DNA of 6,744 nucleotides from an uncultured Hyphomicrobiales bacterium. Its GTDB lineage: Bacteria; Pseudomonadota; Alphaproteobacteria; Rhizobiales; Beijerinckiaceae. Positions 6,717 through 6,744 of this stretch are shown piece by piece. The notes under the pieces are model-generated. The model ran no database searches, was not told where the DNA came from, and was given only the letters and a program-made list of their open reading frames with translations. A program made the position numbers and the translations under genes. The DNA lies in contig CAIZGQ010000456.1 of the NCBI GenBank assembly GCA_903932565.1, forward strand, positions 1 to 6,744, given 5' to 3'. The first letter of the stretch is position 1, and every line of letters starts with the position of its first letter.

Positions 6717-6744
6717 ATGACACATCAGACATCTGCGAAATTCC
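6717..6744 (+). CDS. Start of a further operon gene (3' truncated by window)
   Basis: ATG 6717 opens nine codons, MTHQTSAKF, and runs off the right edge. It starts 6 bases after the permease stop with a good ribosome site, so it is part of the same transcription unit. By position it could be the ABC ATPase or the substrate-binding protein of the importer; the residues seen do not show which. Confidence 0.5.

Overview
The window is GC-rich, tightly packed DNA with every supported gene on the + strand. Its codon use (third positions mostly G or C), short ATGA gene junctions and SsuC/TauC-type ABC permease suggest an alphaproteobacterium, perhaps a soil member of the Hyphomicrobiales. That is inference from style and gene content; there is no rRNA or other phylogenetic marker here.

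Layout. Bases 2-109 are the last 35 codons of an unrecognised gene. A leader of about 160 bases (110-270) follows. It carries a degenerate 15-bp tandem repeat that starts on the stop codon of the upstream gene, an 18-bp imperfect palindrome that could be an operator, and a weak promoter candidate. Then comes one operon-like run: a fused HyuA-HyuB ATP-dependent hydantoinase/5-oxoprolinase-family protein (271-3903), an FAD protein of the succinate dehydrogenase/fumarate reductase flavoprotein family (3893-5581), a 111-residue [2Fe-2S] protein resembling only the N-terminal half of SdhB (5578-5913), an ABC transporter permease of the nitrate/sulfonate/taurine type (5910-6710), and the first nine codons of a further gene (6717 onward). 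Adjacent genes overlap by 11, 4 and 4 bases, so translational coupling is likely. The last gene starts only 6 bases after the permease stop.

How the genes may work together (inference): an ABC importer brings in a small organic compound; the HyuA-HyuB fusion opens a lactam, imide or hydantoin-like ring with ATP; and the flavoprotein oxidises or reduces substrate or product, passing electrons through the small [2Fe-2S] protein. The flavoprotein keeps the catalytic arginine and one carboxylate-binding half-site of the fumarate reductase family. It lacks the histidine used for covalent FAD attachment and the His and Thr-Glu residues of the other half-site, so it is probably not a succinate dehydrogenase. 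No membrane anchor subunit and no second Fe-S domain are present in the window. This redox module joined to a HyuA-HyuB enzyme is the most interesting part of the window; its substrate cannot be read from the sequence.
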